A stretch of 64,000 nucleotides of DNA from Phycisphaerales bacterium UBA1845 (GCA_002338715.1 DDIR01000050.1:23432-87431); one strand, 5' to 3'. Positions 8,389 to 18,284 are shown, counted from the first letter of the stretch. Notes: a model not told the origin generated them from the sequence alone. Translations and numbers: made by a program.

Positions 8389-8539
8389 CCTTTCCATCAC
8401 CGCAACGTCGCCCGCAATCGACTTCAAAAAATGACACAATGTGGCACTCGCCGAACAGACCGGTGGGCCCGATAACACGCATGGGCCGGGTCCAAACCCC
8501 TGCTTGACCATCGCCTGCCCGATGGCTAGCATTCAATTC

Positions 8540-10042
8540 ATGGTTGAACTTAGTCCATCTTTGCCCGAGTTTGAGGCGCTGGCCAAGTCCGCGGACATGG
8601 TGCCCGTCTATTGTCGCATCCTCAGCGATCAATTGACGCCCGTATCCGCGTTCGCCCGGTTGGCTGAGAATGAGGAACACGCCTTTCTCTTTGAAAGCGT
8701 CGTCGGCGGCGAAAAAATCGCCCGATATTCCTTCCTCGCAACCAAGCCAGCCGCCCAGTTTCGGGCGACGCGCAACGATGTGACCTATATCTCATCCGAA
8801 GGCACCGAAACCTGCACGATCGACGATCCGCTGGCCAAGTTGCAAGAGATCATCTCCGGGTTCTCGGTCGCACGCCTCCCGGAACTGCCCAGGTTCATCG
8901 GTGGGGCCGTGGGGTATGCCGGTTATGACGTGATTCGCTATTACGAAAATCTGCCGAACCCACCGAAAGACGATCGCGACCTGCCCGACGTTCACTTCTG
9001 CATCTACGACACGCTGGTCATTTTCGACCACGTGCAAAAGCTGATCAAAATCGTCGCGCTCGCATATCCGAAACGCGATGGTGTCGATGCGGCTTACCGC
9101 GATGCGGAAAGTCGAATCGCCCAGGTGATCAAAACGCTCGGCGAAGAAAAACCGACCACGCTCACGCCAATGTCCAAACCGCAGAATCCGTTGGCGTACG
9201 AAAGCACGTTCGAGAAGGAAGAGTTCGAATCGATCGTCGATCGCTGCAAGGAATACATCCGCGCGGGTGACATCTTCCAGACCGTCATTTCGCAGCGACT
9301 GTCGGTGGAAACGACCGCGTCGCCGTTTGACATTTACCGCGCGTTGCGAGCCGTCAATCCTTCGCCGTTCATGTTCTACCTCAAAACGCCGCAGACGATT
9401 CTCGTCGGCGCATCGCCGGAAATCCTCTGTCGCGTTGAAGATGGTGTTGTCACCAATCGTCCGTTAGCCGGTACACGGCCCAGGGGTCGCAACGAAATCG
9501 AAGACCTCGGTTTTGAACGCGAACTGCTCGCCGACCCCAAGGAGCGGGCAGAGCATGTCATGCTTGTGGACCTGGGGCGCAACGATCTTGGGCGTGTCTG
9601 CAAGCCGACAACCGTCAAGGTCGAAGAGTTGATGAACGTCGAACGCTATGCCCACGTCATGCACATCTGCACGAACCTCGCGGGTCGACTCGACGACGGC
9701 AAGACTGCTTTCGATGCGCTGCGATCGGTACTGCCCGTGGGCACGGTGAGTGGTGCACCAAAGATTCGGGCGATGGAAATCATCGACGAATTGGAAAAGA
9801 CCCGCCGCGGTCCGTACGGGGGAGCCGTCGGTTACATCGACTTCGCCGGCAACATGGACACGTGCATCGCGCTCCGCACACTGGTCATCACCCAATCCCC
9901 GGACGGCAAGTTGAAAGTCTTCGCCCAAGTGGGAGCCGGCATCGTCGAGGAATCCGATCCGTCATCGGAATACCGCGAGACGCTCCACAAAGCCGAGAGC
10001 CTGCTGACGGCTATCGCTATCGCGCAAACCTGGCAGTCCTAG
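8540..10042 (+). CDS. trpE: Anthranilate synthase component I
   Basis: TrpE converts chorismate and ammonia (from TrpG) to anthranilate, the first step of tryptophan synthesis. The roughly 500-aa protein has the N-terminal feedback domain with LFESVVGGEKIARYSF, which aligns with the tryptophan-binding LLES region. The chorismate-binding domain shows SPEILCRV, PLAGTRPRG, AEHVMLVDLGRNDLG, SGAPKIRAMEIIDELE, GGAVGYIDF and QVGAGIVEESDP. The ATG at 8540 gives a normal N-terminus; in-frame ATGs at 8522 and further upstream cannot be excluded because no clear ribosome binding site is seen. No trpG follows, so the operon is split. No leader peptide or T-box was recognised. Confidence 0.95.
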   Translation: MVELSPSLPEFEALAKSADMVPVYCRILSDQLTPVSAFARLAENEEHAFLFESVVGGEKIARYSFLATKPAAQFRATRNDVTYISSEGTETCTIDDPLAKLQEIISGFSVARLPELPRFIGGAVGYAGYDVIRYYENLPNPPKDDRDLPDVHFCIYDTLVIFDHVQKLIKIVALAYPKRDGVDAAYRDAESRIAQVIKTLGEEKPTTLTPMSKPQNPLAYESTFEKEEFESIVDRCKEYIRAGDIFQTVISQRLSVETTASPFDIYRALRAVNPSPFMFYLKTPQTILVGASPEILCRVEDGVVTNRPLAGTRPRGRNEIEDLGFERELLADPKERAEHVMLVDLGRNDLGRVCKPTTVKVEELMNVERYAHVMHICTNLAGRLDDGKTAFDALRSVLPVGTVSGAPKIRAMEIIDELEKTRRGPYGGAVGYIDFAGNMDTCIALRTLVITQSPDGKLKVFAQVGAGIVEESDPSSEYRETLHKAESLLTAIAIAQTWQS

Positions 10043-10136
10043 CGTTCACGCATTCTGATCGCGACAAATGCGTCCAATTGATTTCGGGCGCGCCCCAATC
10101 ATCGGTTGTGAAAGTGCTCACAAGCCCGAAAAAACA

Positions 10137-10164
10137 TTGACAAAACGGCGATCTGTGGTAGTGT
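10137..10164 (+). promoter_or_regulatory. Strong promoter-like sequence without a following gene
   Basis: A perfect TTGACA (10137-10142) lies 16 bp before TAGTGT (10159-10164), which keeps the three most conserved -10 bases. It sits 95 bp after trpE and more than 800 bp before the next gene start. Predicted transcription begins near 10171. The only short frame just downstream (ATG at 10179, 27 codons) has no properly spaced ribosome binding site. Confidence 0.4.
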
Positions 10165-10536
10165 TTCTTGCGGTAAGGATGGATCAATTGAGAACCGGCA
10201 GTTATTGGGGCGAGCAAATATCCATAATCATGCTAGTCAGCCATTCATCCAAAAATACCTAAGTCGTACCGATACCATAATATTTGAATCTTCATCCGCC
10301 CGCCCTCGATTTTGGTTTCGCTGATTCTTCTACCCACAACTTGTCATTGAAAGTGCGCCCTTGCGGAGAGGGTACGTGTCTTTACGCGCCGATGTTGCGC
10401 GGATTGCATGTGCTGTCTTTGTGCTGCGCCATGTGCTGAAACGTGGCGTTGCGCTGCGTTAGGGGCGGTTTGGGCTTTTCATGCGCGCATGGTGTGCGCA
10501 TGTCGTGGGTACTTCGCGCTTTGGCGCGGAGGCATT

Positions 10537-10572
10537 GAATTTAAGAGAGTCTGGGAATTTAAGAGAGTCTGG
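10537..10572. repeat. Tandem duplication, 2 x 18 bp
   Basis: The unit GAATTTAAGAGAGTCTGG is present twice head to tail without mismatch (10537-10554 and 10555-10572). Confidence 0.95.
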
Positions 10573-10601
10573 AATCCAAGGGGCAAGCCTCGGCTTGGAT
10601 T
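10573..10601. repeat. Nested palindrome
   Basis: AATCCAAG (10573-10580) and CTTGGATT (10594-10601) form an outer stem. CAAGCC and GGCTTG (10584-10597) form an alternative inner stem with a 2-base loop. It abuts the tandem duplication. There is only a short T-run after it, so terminator function is doubtful. Confidence 0.6.
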
Positions 10602-10851
10602 TTGTCGATCGGTTTGCTCAGTCGTGGGGATGATCTTGAGCGTCTTGGGTGTGTCGTGCCCGGAATTGATCGCACTCCTCCCCAAGTCATTGGCTTGACC
10701 TGCGGATTCCATTTGGTTGGTGGAGGGTCTCGACGGCCTCCGTCGTTGACCACCACACCCCTCCACCACCATCCGGGTCTCGTTCGCCACCCTTCCCTGG
10801 TGATCGAGACCCGCTTTTTGCGCCCCCCATCCGCCGCGCCGGAAAGGGTGG

Positions 10852-10872
10852 CCCATGTTCCCTGAACATGGG
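10852..10872. repeat. Perfect 9-bp hairpin
   Basis: CCCATGTTC and GAACATGGG are separated by CCT. No T-tract follows on either strand. It lies about 108 bp before the amidohydrolase start and could be an operator or a leader hairpin. Confidence 0.6.
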
Positions 10873-10979
10873 GGAGTCGATGATAAGTCACCAAACAATC
10901 TCAATCATCGCCTCCCCCATCCGGAGGAGATGGACCACCCTGTTCCTTTCGGCATCGAGGCGTTAGGCTGACGCGCGTT

Positions 10980-12356
10980 ATGGTCAAAACCCAATACATC
11001 GGAAACACGACGATCGTTACCTGCGTTGGCGATGAGCCCGTGGTGCTCTTGAATCATGGCATCGTCTTGGAAGGCAACGTCATCGCCAAGGTTGGGCCGA
11101 GCGATGAGCTTGAGCGCCAGCTTCCTGACCGCGACAGCATTGCGCACTTTGACGGCTCGCACCACGTGGCGATTCCAGGGCTCATCAACACGCACCACCA
11201 TCTCTATCAGAGCCTGACGCGCGGGCTGGCCTGCGTGCAAAACGCCGAGTTGTTCGATTGGCTGACCGAACTCTATACGCGCTGGCGACACCTCTCGCAC
11301 GATACCGTCAAGCTTGCGGCGCAGGTCAGCATTGGCGAACTGCTGCTGTCGGGTTGTACGACGACGAGCGATCACTTTTACATTTTTCCGCAGAATACCA
11401 ACGTCCGCGTTGAAAGCGTATTAGAGGCAGCCGACAGTCTCGGCATGCGCATTCACGTTTGTCGCGGCAGCATGAGCGTCGGTCAATCCAAAGGTGGCTT
11501 ACCGCCCGACGACTGCGTGCAGGATGAGCGCGCGATCATGAAGGACTGCGCCCGAGCCGTCGAAGCCTTTCACGATCCCGATCCGATGGGGATGGTCCGC
11601 ATCGACTTAGCCCCTTGCTCGCCGTTCAGTATCAGCCCCGAACTGCTGCGCGAGACTGCTGCGTTTGCCCGCGAGCGCGGCGTATTGCTTCACACCCATG
11701 CGGCAGAGACGATGGACGAAGAGCGCTACTGCCTCGAAAAATTCGGCAAGCGACCCATCGACTACCTCGCCGAGTGCGATTGGCTGGGCGACGATGTGTA
11801 CCTGGCCCACTGCGTGCATCTGTCGAATGATGACATCAAGCTGCTCGCGAAAACGAAGACCGGTGTTGCGCACTGTCCCTGTTCGAACATGCGTTTGGGC
11901 AGCGGTGTGCCTGCGATTCCGGAACTGCTTCGCGAAGGCGTGCGTGTCGGCTTGGGCGTGGACGGTTCGAGCAGCAACGACGGCGGACACTTGCTCGCCG
12001 AAGCGCGTCAGGCGCTCTTGCTACAACGGGTCGGTGGGGGAGCCGCGGCAATGACGACAGCCGACGCCTTTCGAATCGCAACCATCGGTGGAGCCGAGCT
12101 ATTGGGCCGAAAAACGTTGGGGCGTATCGCGCATGGTTACGCTGCCGACCTTGCGATGTATCGCACCGATGATATAGCACTTGCCGGTGCGGTGGCGCAG
12201 GATCCGCTTGCGGCATTGATGCTGTGCCATGTGGGGCGGGCGGATCGCGTGTACGTCAATGGCCAAGTCGTCGTCAACGAAGGCCGACTCACCATGCAGG
12301 ACGAACGCAGGCTCGCGCTCGGTCTCAATCAAGTCGTCGCGAAGCAGTTTCGATAA
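10980..12356 (+). CDS. Amidohydrolase, 8-oxoguanine/guanine deaminase-like
   Basis: This is a 458-aa member of the COG0402 metal-dependent amidohydrolases, which deaminate purines, cytosine, or triazines. The metal site is seen in PGLINTHHHLYQSLTRG (about residues 64-80), HTHAAETMDEE, AHCVHLSNDD and GLGVDGSSSNDGGHLLAE, in the expected order. The GSGVPAIPELLREGVRVGLG and SSNDGGHLLAEARQALLLQR stretches are what I recall from 8-oxoguanine deaminases, but substrate assignment from sequence alone is unsafe. The ATG at 10980 is the only reasonable start. It is convergent with the SNF2 helicase; only 39 bp separate the stops. Confidence 0.85.
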   Translation: MVKTQYIGNTTIVTCVGDEPVVLLNHGIVLEGNVIAKVGPSDELERQLPDRDSIAHFDGSHHVAIPGLINTHHHLYQSLTRGLACVQNAELFDWLTELYTRWRHLSHDTVKLAAQVSIGELLLSGCTTTSDHFYIFPQNTNVRVESVLEAADSLGMRIHVCRGSMSVGQSKGGLPPDDCVQDERAIMKDCARAVEAFHDPDPMGMVRIDLAPCSPFSISPELLRETAAFARERGVLLHTHAAETMDEERYCLEKFGKRPIDYLAECDWLGDDVYLAHCVHLSNDDIKLLAKTKTGVAHCPCSNMRLGSGVPAIPELLREGVRVGLGVDGSSSNDGGHLLAEARQALLLQRVGGGAAAMTTADAFRIATIGGAELLGRKTLGRIAHGYAADLAMYRTDDIALAGAVAQDPLAALMLCHVGRADRVYVNGQVVVNEGRLTMQDERRLALGLNQVVAKQFR

Positions 12357-12395
12357 AGAGTGTCGTGAAACTTGCAACGGCACGGTATAGATCAA

Positions 12396-15300
12396 TTATA
12401 TCTCGGCGATGATTTCGCGCGACAGCATCAGGTGTGCGTGCAGATCTTCGTTTGACAGACCTGTGATCCAATCGTCGCCCGATCCCACGATCCGGTCGGC
12501 TAGCGAAACTTTTTCGGTCAACATCTTGTCGATGCGATCTTCAATCGTCCCCATGCAGACGAACTTGTGCACTTGCACGCGTCGGGTCTGACCGATGCGG
12601 TGGGCGCGGTCGGTGGCTTGGTCTTCGACGGCTGGGTTCCACCATCGATCAAAGTGAAACACATGGTTGGCCGCAGTGAGGTTCATGCCCAGCCCACCAG
12701 CTTTCAATGATAACAGGAAAATGCGCACGTCGCTGCTGGGGTCCTGAAAGCGCTCAACCATCTGTTCGCGCTTCTTCGACGTCGTTCCGCCGTGAAGGAA
12801 GATCGCCTCCGTTCGCAGACGCTTTTTAATCAACGTCGCGAGCAAGTCGCCCATCTTTCGAAACTGCGTAAACACCAGCGCCCGATCGTTCTCGGAAATG
12901 ACTTCCTCGAGCATATCAATCAATCGTTCGCACTTGCCGCTGCGTGAATCGAGTTCGCTTCCATCGTCAAGGAAATGAACCGGGTGGTTGCAAATCTGCT
13001 TAAGCCGTGTCAGCGACGCGAGGATGATGCCGCGCCGACGGATGCCGGTGGTGGCTTCAACCGTGGACATCGTCTCAGCCACGATGCGTTCATAGAGGCT
13101 GGCCTGCTCCGCGGTGAGGTTGCAGAACACCCGCATCTCCATCTTCTCGGGAAGGTCGCACTCCACCGCCGGATCGGACTTGATGCGCCGCAAGATGAAC
13201 GGACCGATCATCGTTTTGAGCTGTTTGGCCCGATTGGAATCACCCAACCGCTCGATCGGAACGGCGAAGCGCCGACGGAAAGCGGCCGCATTACCGAGGA
13301 TGCCCGGGTTGAGCATCTCCATGATTGACCACAGTTCCGACAGGTGATTTTCGAGCGGCGTACCGGTCAGTCCGATGCGGTGCGTGCTGGGCAGCGATCG
13401 AATCGCGATGGTCTGTGCCGCGCTGGGGTTCTTAATTTTCTGGGCTTCGTCGAGCACGATGCGATGCCACATGACTTTGCGCAGCGTTTCCAGATCGCGA
13501 TGTCCCAGCGCGTACGTTGTGATGATGGCGTCGGATTTCTGCGCGTTCTTGATGAATGCGTCGCCCGTCAGGCGTTCGGGTCCGTGATGAACCGACACTT
13601 TCAATTCGCCGGCAAACCGCTCCAACTCGCGTTTCCAGTTTCCGACCACCGACATCGGGCAGAAGATCAGCGTTGGTCCGGGGGCATTGTTCTTCTGGCG
13701 TTCCTGAAGCAGCAGGGCGATGAGTTGGATCGTCTTACCAAGACCCATGTCGTCGGCCAGGCATGCGCCGATTCCCGCTTTCTGCATAAAACTCAACCAC
13801 GCCAATCCACGAAGCTGGTAAGGACGCAGCGTGCCATTGAAGTACTCGGGTTGACTGAGTTTTTCGAATTCAGCATTGGGCGCGGCATTGAGCAATCGCT
13901 CAATCCATGACTCGGCGTCGAGCCCGAAGATGGGCAGGTCAATGTCGTCATCGGTCGCACCGCCGGCCATCCGGATGGCTTGGCCCAGCGTCATCTGCCC
14001 GGTGGACTGTGCATCGAGGAACTGCGCGGCTTTGGTTGAAGCGCCGGTATCAAAGTAAACCCATTCACCACGGAAGCGCACCAACGGCGATTGCTGCATG
14101 CGGAGTTGTTCGAACTCTTCGCGGCTGATCGACGAATCGCCAATCGCCAGTTGCCATTGGAAATCGACGATGCTGGATAGTCCCACACCGCTTCGACCCA
14201 CGTTGTCGGAACTCGACGATGCCTCGCTTTGTTCGCTTACCGGCGCGACGTGCAATCGCAACCCGATCTGGCGCTCGAACCGTCGAGCCCAGTCCGGTAA
14301 GCGCACACCAAACCCACGCGATTCCAAGAGAGTCGCCGCATCGCGAACAAACACATGGGCCTGCGTTGCATTGAGTGCAACACCGATCGGTTGAGGTTCC
14401 TGCAACGACGCTTCGAATGGTGCAAACACTTCTGCCGCACGGGTCAGGTTCCGGATGATTTCCTCCCGACGGGCTTGAAGCGTGTTGCGCAGCAGCGACG
14501 GCGTGCTTGAATCGTCGGCCCATACCTCTGCGATATCCTGCAGCGTGTTTGGCGCGTCTTCCGACTGGAGCCAATACCGGATCTTCCAGGGTTTGTCTTC
14601 AGCGTCGGTCACGTTTTCGTCAAGATCGTCGTCATCGTAAGCGGGGTCCAGGAGTTCGAAGCACATCCGTGCGGGAATCTGTGTGCGTCCTCTGTCGAGC
14701 TTGCCGATCCACGAGCGCGCGTGTCCGATGAACTCGGTTCGGCCTTCCGCATCACTGTCGAGGCCGCCTTCATTGCCCAGGAGCGAACTAAGCCAGCGCA
14801 CATCCCAAGTGCCTTCCTGTTCGGCGCGTTCGTGAATCTGATCAAAGAATGGATCCTGGACGAGGCTGCGTCGAATCAAGCCGTCGGCGCAGATGTGCAG
14901 GAAGCTTTCGACAAGCCGTGCCGGATCGCGGTCGCGCTCGTGCACGCCATCCAGTGCGCGGCAGACATGCGGCATGGCGTCGGCAACTTCCTGCAACCAT
15001 GCCAGCGAATTCTTGCTTTGAACCGTCAAACGCCAGTGGGCGGTGTATGATTCGTTTGCGCCTTCGTCAATGTGCGGAGAAAACTGTCGCTGGCGGATCA
15101 TCTCAACCAGGAAGTGGGAAAGCTGCCGCCAATATCGTACCGACGAACCGCAGTTATCCGGAAGCGGCGTTGAAAGCGAGGTCAACAGGTCGATGGCATC
15201 TGCCGGCATGAATCGCAGCGACGGAATGCGAAAACATCGCAGCGATTGTCCGGTATGTGTCTCCGGATGTTCCTCGAGTGTGGCGGCTTTTTGAGACGAA

Positions 15301-15542
15301 ACCGGCACGCCCAATTCCTGCGGAAGCCAAAGACGCAGCGAATCTTCGTGAGCAATTGACGCGAGCAGTCCATCCGGTGAAAGATCACCGACCACCGCGT
15401 GCAATTCGTCGGTCGGTACGGCAAACGGATGCGCGTCCGATTGACCATTGGTCGGTGCGATGACAACGCCGCCATCGACTGCCGCAACTTCCCCCCATAT
15501 GTGAAAGTTGGACCGGACCCAGATGCCGTGAAGCTTCGCCAT
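12396..15542 (-). CDS. SNF2-family DEAD/DEAH helicase
   Basis: This roughly 1048-aa Swi2/Snf2-type ATPase translocates on duplex DNA and remodels DNA-protein complexes. The C-terminal half carries the helicase core: Walker A LADDMGLGKT near residue 600, motif II VLDEAQKIKNP, GLTGTPLENHLSELW, motif V LSLKAGGLGMNLTAA and motif VI DRAHRIGQTR. The N-terminal half is a long poorly conserved region typical of bacterial SNF2 proteins. The ATG at 15542 (MAKLHGIWVRSNF) is preferred over an upstream in-frame start at 15629, because a promoter at 15642-15670 and the natural N-terminus fit it. It lies downstream of a Ser/Thr kinase gene on the same strand but with its own promoter. Confidence 0.92.
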   Translation of the reverse strand: MAKLHGIWVRSNFHIWGEVAAVDGGVVIAPTNGQSDAHPFAVPTDELHAVVGDLSPDGLLASIAHEDSLRLWLPQELGVPVSSQKAATLEEHPETHTGQSLRCFRIPSLRFMPADAIDLLTSLSTPLPDNCGSSVRYWRQLSHFLVEMIRQRQFSPHIDEGANESYTAHWRLTVQSKNSLAWLQEVADAMPHVCRALDGVHERDRDPARLVESFLHICADGLIRRSLVQDPFFDQIHERAEQEGTWDVRWLSSLLGNEGGLDSDAEGRTEFIGHARSWIGKLDRGRTQIPARMCFELLDPAYDDDDLDENVTDAEDKPWKIRYWLQSEDAPNTLQDIAEVWADDSSTPSLLRNTLQARREEIIRNLTRAAEVFAPFEASLQEPQPIGVALNATQAHVFVRDAATLLESRGFGVRLPDWARRFERQIGLRLHVAPVSEQSEASSSSDNVGRSGVGLSSIVDFQWQLAIGDSSISREEFEQLRMQQSPLVRFRGEWVYFDTGASTKAAQFLDAQSTGQMTLGQAIRMAGGATDDDIDLPIFGLDAESWIERLLNAAPNAEFEKLSQPEYFNGTLRPYQLRGLAWLSFMQKAGIGACLADDMGLGKTIQLIALLLQERQKNNAPGPTLIFCPMSVVGNWKRELERFAGELKVSVHHGPERLTGDAFIKNAQKSDAIITTYALGHRDLETLRKVMWHRIVLDEAQKIKNPSAAQTIAIRSLPSTHRIGLTGTPLENHLSELWSIMEMLNPGILGNAAAFRRRFAVPIERLGDSNRAKQLKTMIGPFILRRIKSDPAVECDLPEKMEMRVFCNLTAEQASLYERIVAETMSTVEATTGIRRRGIILASLTRLKQICNHPVHFLDDGSELDSRSGKCERLIDMLEEVISENDRALVFTQFRKMGDLLATLIKKRLRTEAIFLHGGTTSKKREQMVERFQDPSSDVRIFLLSLKAGGLGMNLTAANHVFHFDRWWNPAVEDQATDRAHRIGQTRRVQVHKFVCMGTIEDRIDKMLTEKVSLADRIVGSGDDWITGLSNEDLHAHLMLSREIIAEI

Positions 15543-15863
15543 TACCTGAAGTCTCGATTCGATGGTGATGGTACAGATTCCCCCGGGCTTGCACCCACAA
15601 CGGACGGTGCGCGCGTGGGCAGGCACCACCCGAATCGAACGATTATGACAGATGCATCATGCTGTGGCAACGGGGTGTAGCGGCTGTCCAATGTCAATCA
15701 ACATGTGAGTTTTGCAGAGATGCGGTTTCCAAATTCCTCAAAATCCCGCTATGGGAGTTGGACGTGCGATTCTGCGCCGTCATCCGTCTGCTTCAGCGTT
15801 GAATTTGGAACAATTTCCCGGGGAAAACAGCCAATAGTCTGCCCCTTCGGGATGGAGCTTGTC
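15543..15863. other. Intergenic region between kinase and helicase genes
   Basis: The 321-bp gap on the minus strand holds the promoter at 15642-15670 and the helicase leader. I see no gene in it and no clear terminator for the kinase gene. Confidence 0.5.
15642..15670 (-). promoter_or_regulatory. Promoter of the SNF2 helicase gene
   Basis: On the minus strand TTGCCA (15665-15670) and CATAAT (15642-15647) are exactly 17 bp apart. Predicted transcription starts near 15635, giving a leader of about 93 nt before the ATG at 15542. Confidence 0.5.
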
Positions 15864-18284
15864 CTAGGCTTGTTCGCTGGGCTGCGGGACGGCATGACGC
15901 TGTGCGTCGTGATCGTATTCATCGCGTCGCTGCGGCGTTTCAGAGTGCGCCCGATGCGATTCACGCCAACGGCGTCCGCGGATAAACAGGAGCACAATGA
16001 ACATGATCAGGGAGACGATCAAGATGACGCGACCAGGCACAACACGATGTGGACCGTTCCCCCTGATCAGGATCGATGCGCCGTAGGTCATGCTGACGAG
16101 GAATAGTGTGATCATGATCGGACGAAACGTGTCACCGTAAAATCCCTGCGTGCGGTGACGGCTGACCTTGCGGAATGCGAACATCATCATGCCCAGGCAG
16201 CCAGCCGCTACCATTGCGGTTGGGATGAACTCGTTTGAATTCAGCGACCGGCGGGGGTACTTGTAAATCATGACGCCATTGACGTTGGATTGCTCCACGG
16301 TTCCGCTCGGCTCACCCGACACCAGGTACACGGTAGCAAAGACCAATCCAACCAAACACGCGAACCCCAGCAACGCGGCAAAGACACGGGTGATGGGCCA
16401 ACGCAGCGGTGGTTGCGGCGCTGCAAACGTTGATGCGGGCTCAAGAAGATTTCCGTCGTCATGCATCGCGCGGTGGATGCCCGAATCTTCCGGATCCGCA
16501 AATCGATTCGGATGTGCGACCGTCTCAAGCGACCTTTGATTCTGCGGTTCCCACTCCACACCGTCATTTGAACTTGGCGCATTCTGTCGCCCGCCATCGT
16601 TGGTACCAGTCAATCCCGGCGTAACGCCTGCCATCCAGTCCTTCAGCGGGAACAGCCACGATAGCGCTTCAAAGACCAACGACACCGATGCCGCAACGCC
16701 AGCCGCGAAGAACATGAAGTCCTCATAACCGTCGCTCATGATTGCCGTGGCTATCAGTGCAAACAATCCAGCGGTAAAGGCGTAACCAATCGAAAGCTTG
16801 CCACGCGCTCCCGAGTCGATCCGCTTGCGCCAATTGCCGACCAACGCCAATGCAACCATCGCTCCAACGACAGCCAAAACAAGATCGTCGTTTCTGGTGA
16901 GATCGGTCAGGGGCGCCGCGCCAAGTCCGGCTAATATCAGCACCGGAACCGCCAGAAAAATCTTCTCAACCCATCGGGGTTGCATTCGATTTCTCGATGC
17001 CCTCGCCAACGCCCGGACGCCAATCGCCAAGCCGCCCGACATGCCGACAATCATCAGGATCGACGAAACGTAACCGGCTTCCCCCATGTCGTTGACCATC
17101 GCTACGCCGAATCCGAGGCAGACGGCCATCAACAGCGCCAACAATGCCCGCTGCAAAAACTCGCGTTTTGTCGCCGGCGCATCGGAAGACAAATGCGGTC
17201 TGATGACTTTGGGCGTCTCCACTTGCGGGGCAGGTGGATGCTTGATTCCATGTTTGGAATCCAGCTTGCGCATGCGTTTTTCGACCTTGCTGCTCGTGCG
17301 CTGAACGCGTTTGACCATTTCAGGTGGAAGGCTTCCGGCATCGAGACTGAACACCGGCCCACGTTGCGGGCGCGCCACCGGGATTTGCCGCGGTGACGGA
17401 TTCGGCGAGGGGGCGGGCGAGTCATCACCAACCGGCAAGCGTCGGGTCGCGCCACTGAGGCTGACAGGATTGAAGCCGGCCAATGACGTGCGCACATCAT
17501 CGACTTCCATCAGGTCATCGATCAATTCGTACACGCTTTGATAGCGGTCCTTCGGGTCTTTTTGCAGCGCTTTGTGGATGATCCTGCCGAACGGTTGCGG
17601 GAGGTTGTCCACCTCGGGTTGTTCGGTGAGATGCTTCATCAACACCTCGCCCATGCTGCTGCCTTCAAACGGAACCTTACCAAGCAGCATTTCGTAAAGC
17701 ATCACGCCCAACGCGTAGATATCGATCCCGCGCGTGTAACTGCCCGAACCAACTTCGGGGGCCATGTAATGCACGGTGCCGACGCTCGCGGTTTGAGCGC
17801 TGTGTCGCGACACGGAGATGAACTTGCTGAGGCCATAGTCGCCGATCTTGACGTAGCCCTCATCATAAAAAATGTTGCCGGGTTTGAGGTCGCGATGAAC
17901 GATGCCGCGATCGTGCAGGTATCCAAGCCCTTTGGCGATTTCCCGAACGAAGTAAGCCGCCTTCTGCGGTCCGATGCCGTTGGGTTCCGCGATCAGCAAA
18001 TCGCGAAGCGACGGACCCGAGACGTACTCCATGATGACAAAATAATCGCCGTCGTCGTTCTTCTTGACGTCAAAGATGGAAACGAGGTGCGGGCTCTTGA
18101 GGTTGATGCAGTGGGCGACGCCGCGCAGTTCGACCTGCGGATTTTCGCGGAGGTATTTGAGGGCGACTTCTCTGCCACCATCGCTGACGGCGTAATAGAC
18201 TTCACCGAACCCGCCGCGTCCGACTGCACGCTGGATCGCGAATCCTTCCAGCGGTCGATCACCATGTTTGAAGGTATATGCCAC
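15864..18284 (-). CDS. Membrane Ser/Thr protein kinase
   Basis: The 806-aa protein has an N-terminal eukaryotic-like kinase domain (about residues 14-270): glycine loop GRGGFGEVY, Lys43 in VALK, catalytic loop HRDLKPGN with Asp132, and GTVHYMAPEV. The metal-binding DFG is DYG here (149-151), a tolerated variant. A proline- and basic-rich linker follows. The C-terminal half has many hydrophobic segments in several groups (about 380-530 and 645-775), so this is a polytopic membrane kinase without an obvious sensor domain such as PASTA. The FHA-domain gene lies 72 bp upstream on the same strand, and FHA domains bind phosphothreonine, so the two probably form a signalling pair. Confidence 0.92.
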   Translation of the reverse strand: MAYTFKHGDRPLEGFAIQRAVGRGGFGEVYYAVSDGGREVALKYLRENPQVELRGVAHCINLKSPHLVSIFDVKKNDDGDYFVIMEYVSGPSLRDLLIAEPNGIGPQKAAYFVREIAKGLGYLHDRGIVHRDLKPGNIFYDEGYVKIGDYGLSKFISVSRHSAQTASVGTVHYMAPEVGSGSYTRGIDIYALGVMLYEMLLGKVPFEGSSMGEVLMKHLTEQPEVDNLPQPFGRIIHKALQKDPKDRYQSVYELIDDLMEVDDVRTSLAGFNPVSLSGATRRLPVGDDSPAPSPNPSPRQIPVARPQRGPVFSLDAGSLPPEMVKRVQRTSSKVEKRMRKLDSKHGIKHPPAPQVETPKVIRPHLSSDAPATKREFLQRALLALLMAVCLGFGVAMVNDMGEAGYVSSILMIVGMSGGLAIGVRALARASRNRMQPRWVEKIFLAVPVLILAGLGAAPLTDLTRNDDLVLAVVGAMVALALVGNWRKRIDSGARGKLSIGYAFTAGLFALIATAIMSDGYEDFMFFAAGVAASVSLVFEALSWLFPLKDWMAGVTPGLTGTNDGGRQNAPSSNDGVEWEPQNQRSLETVAHPNRFADPEDSGIHRAMHDDGNLLEPASTFAAPQPPLRWPITRVFAALLGFACLVGLVFATVYLVSGEPSGTVEQSNVNGVMIYKYPRRSLNSNEFIPTAMVAAGCLGMMMFAFRKVSRHRTQGFYGDTFRPIMITLFLVSMTYGASILIRGNGPHRVVPGRVILIVSLIMFIVLLFIRGRRWRESHRAHSETPQRRDEYDHDAQRHAVPQPSEQA

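Larger units (their letters stand above)
10043..10979. other. Long non-coding stretch with promoter, tandem repeat and hairpins
   Basis: No credible protein gene is seen in about 0.94 kb; ORFs of 60-140 codons on both strands have no start signals or recognisable composition. The region holds a good promoter-like pair (10137-10164), an 18-bp tandem duplication (10537-10572), an adjacent nested palindrome (10573-10601), three copies of GGTCTCGA-like words around 10725-10811 and a perfect 9-bp hairpin at 10852-10872. It may be a decayed gene or repeat cluster, or encode a non-coding RNA. Confidence 0.5.

Noticed and set aside
7915-8532. 205-codon minus-strand ORF opposite the small lipoprotein
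   Set aside because: It has no recognisable features, whereas the plus-strand gene has a ribosome binding site and a lipobox.
8389-8539. trp leader peptide or T-box before trpE
   Set aside because: No run of Trp codons, terminator/antiterminator pair or T-box sequence was found.
10408-10904. Overlapping ORFs of 60-141 codons on both strands
   Set aside because: They have low-complexity and repeat-derived translations and no start signals; the area is treated as non-coding.
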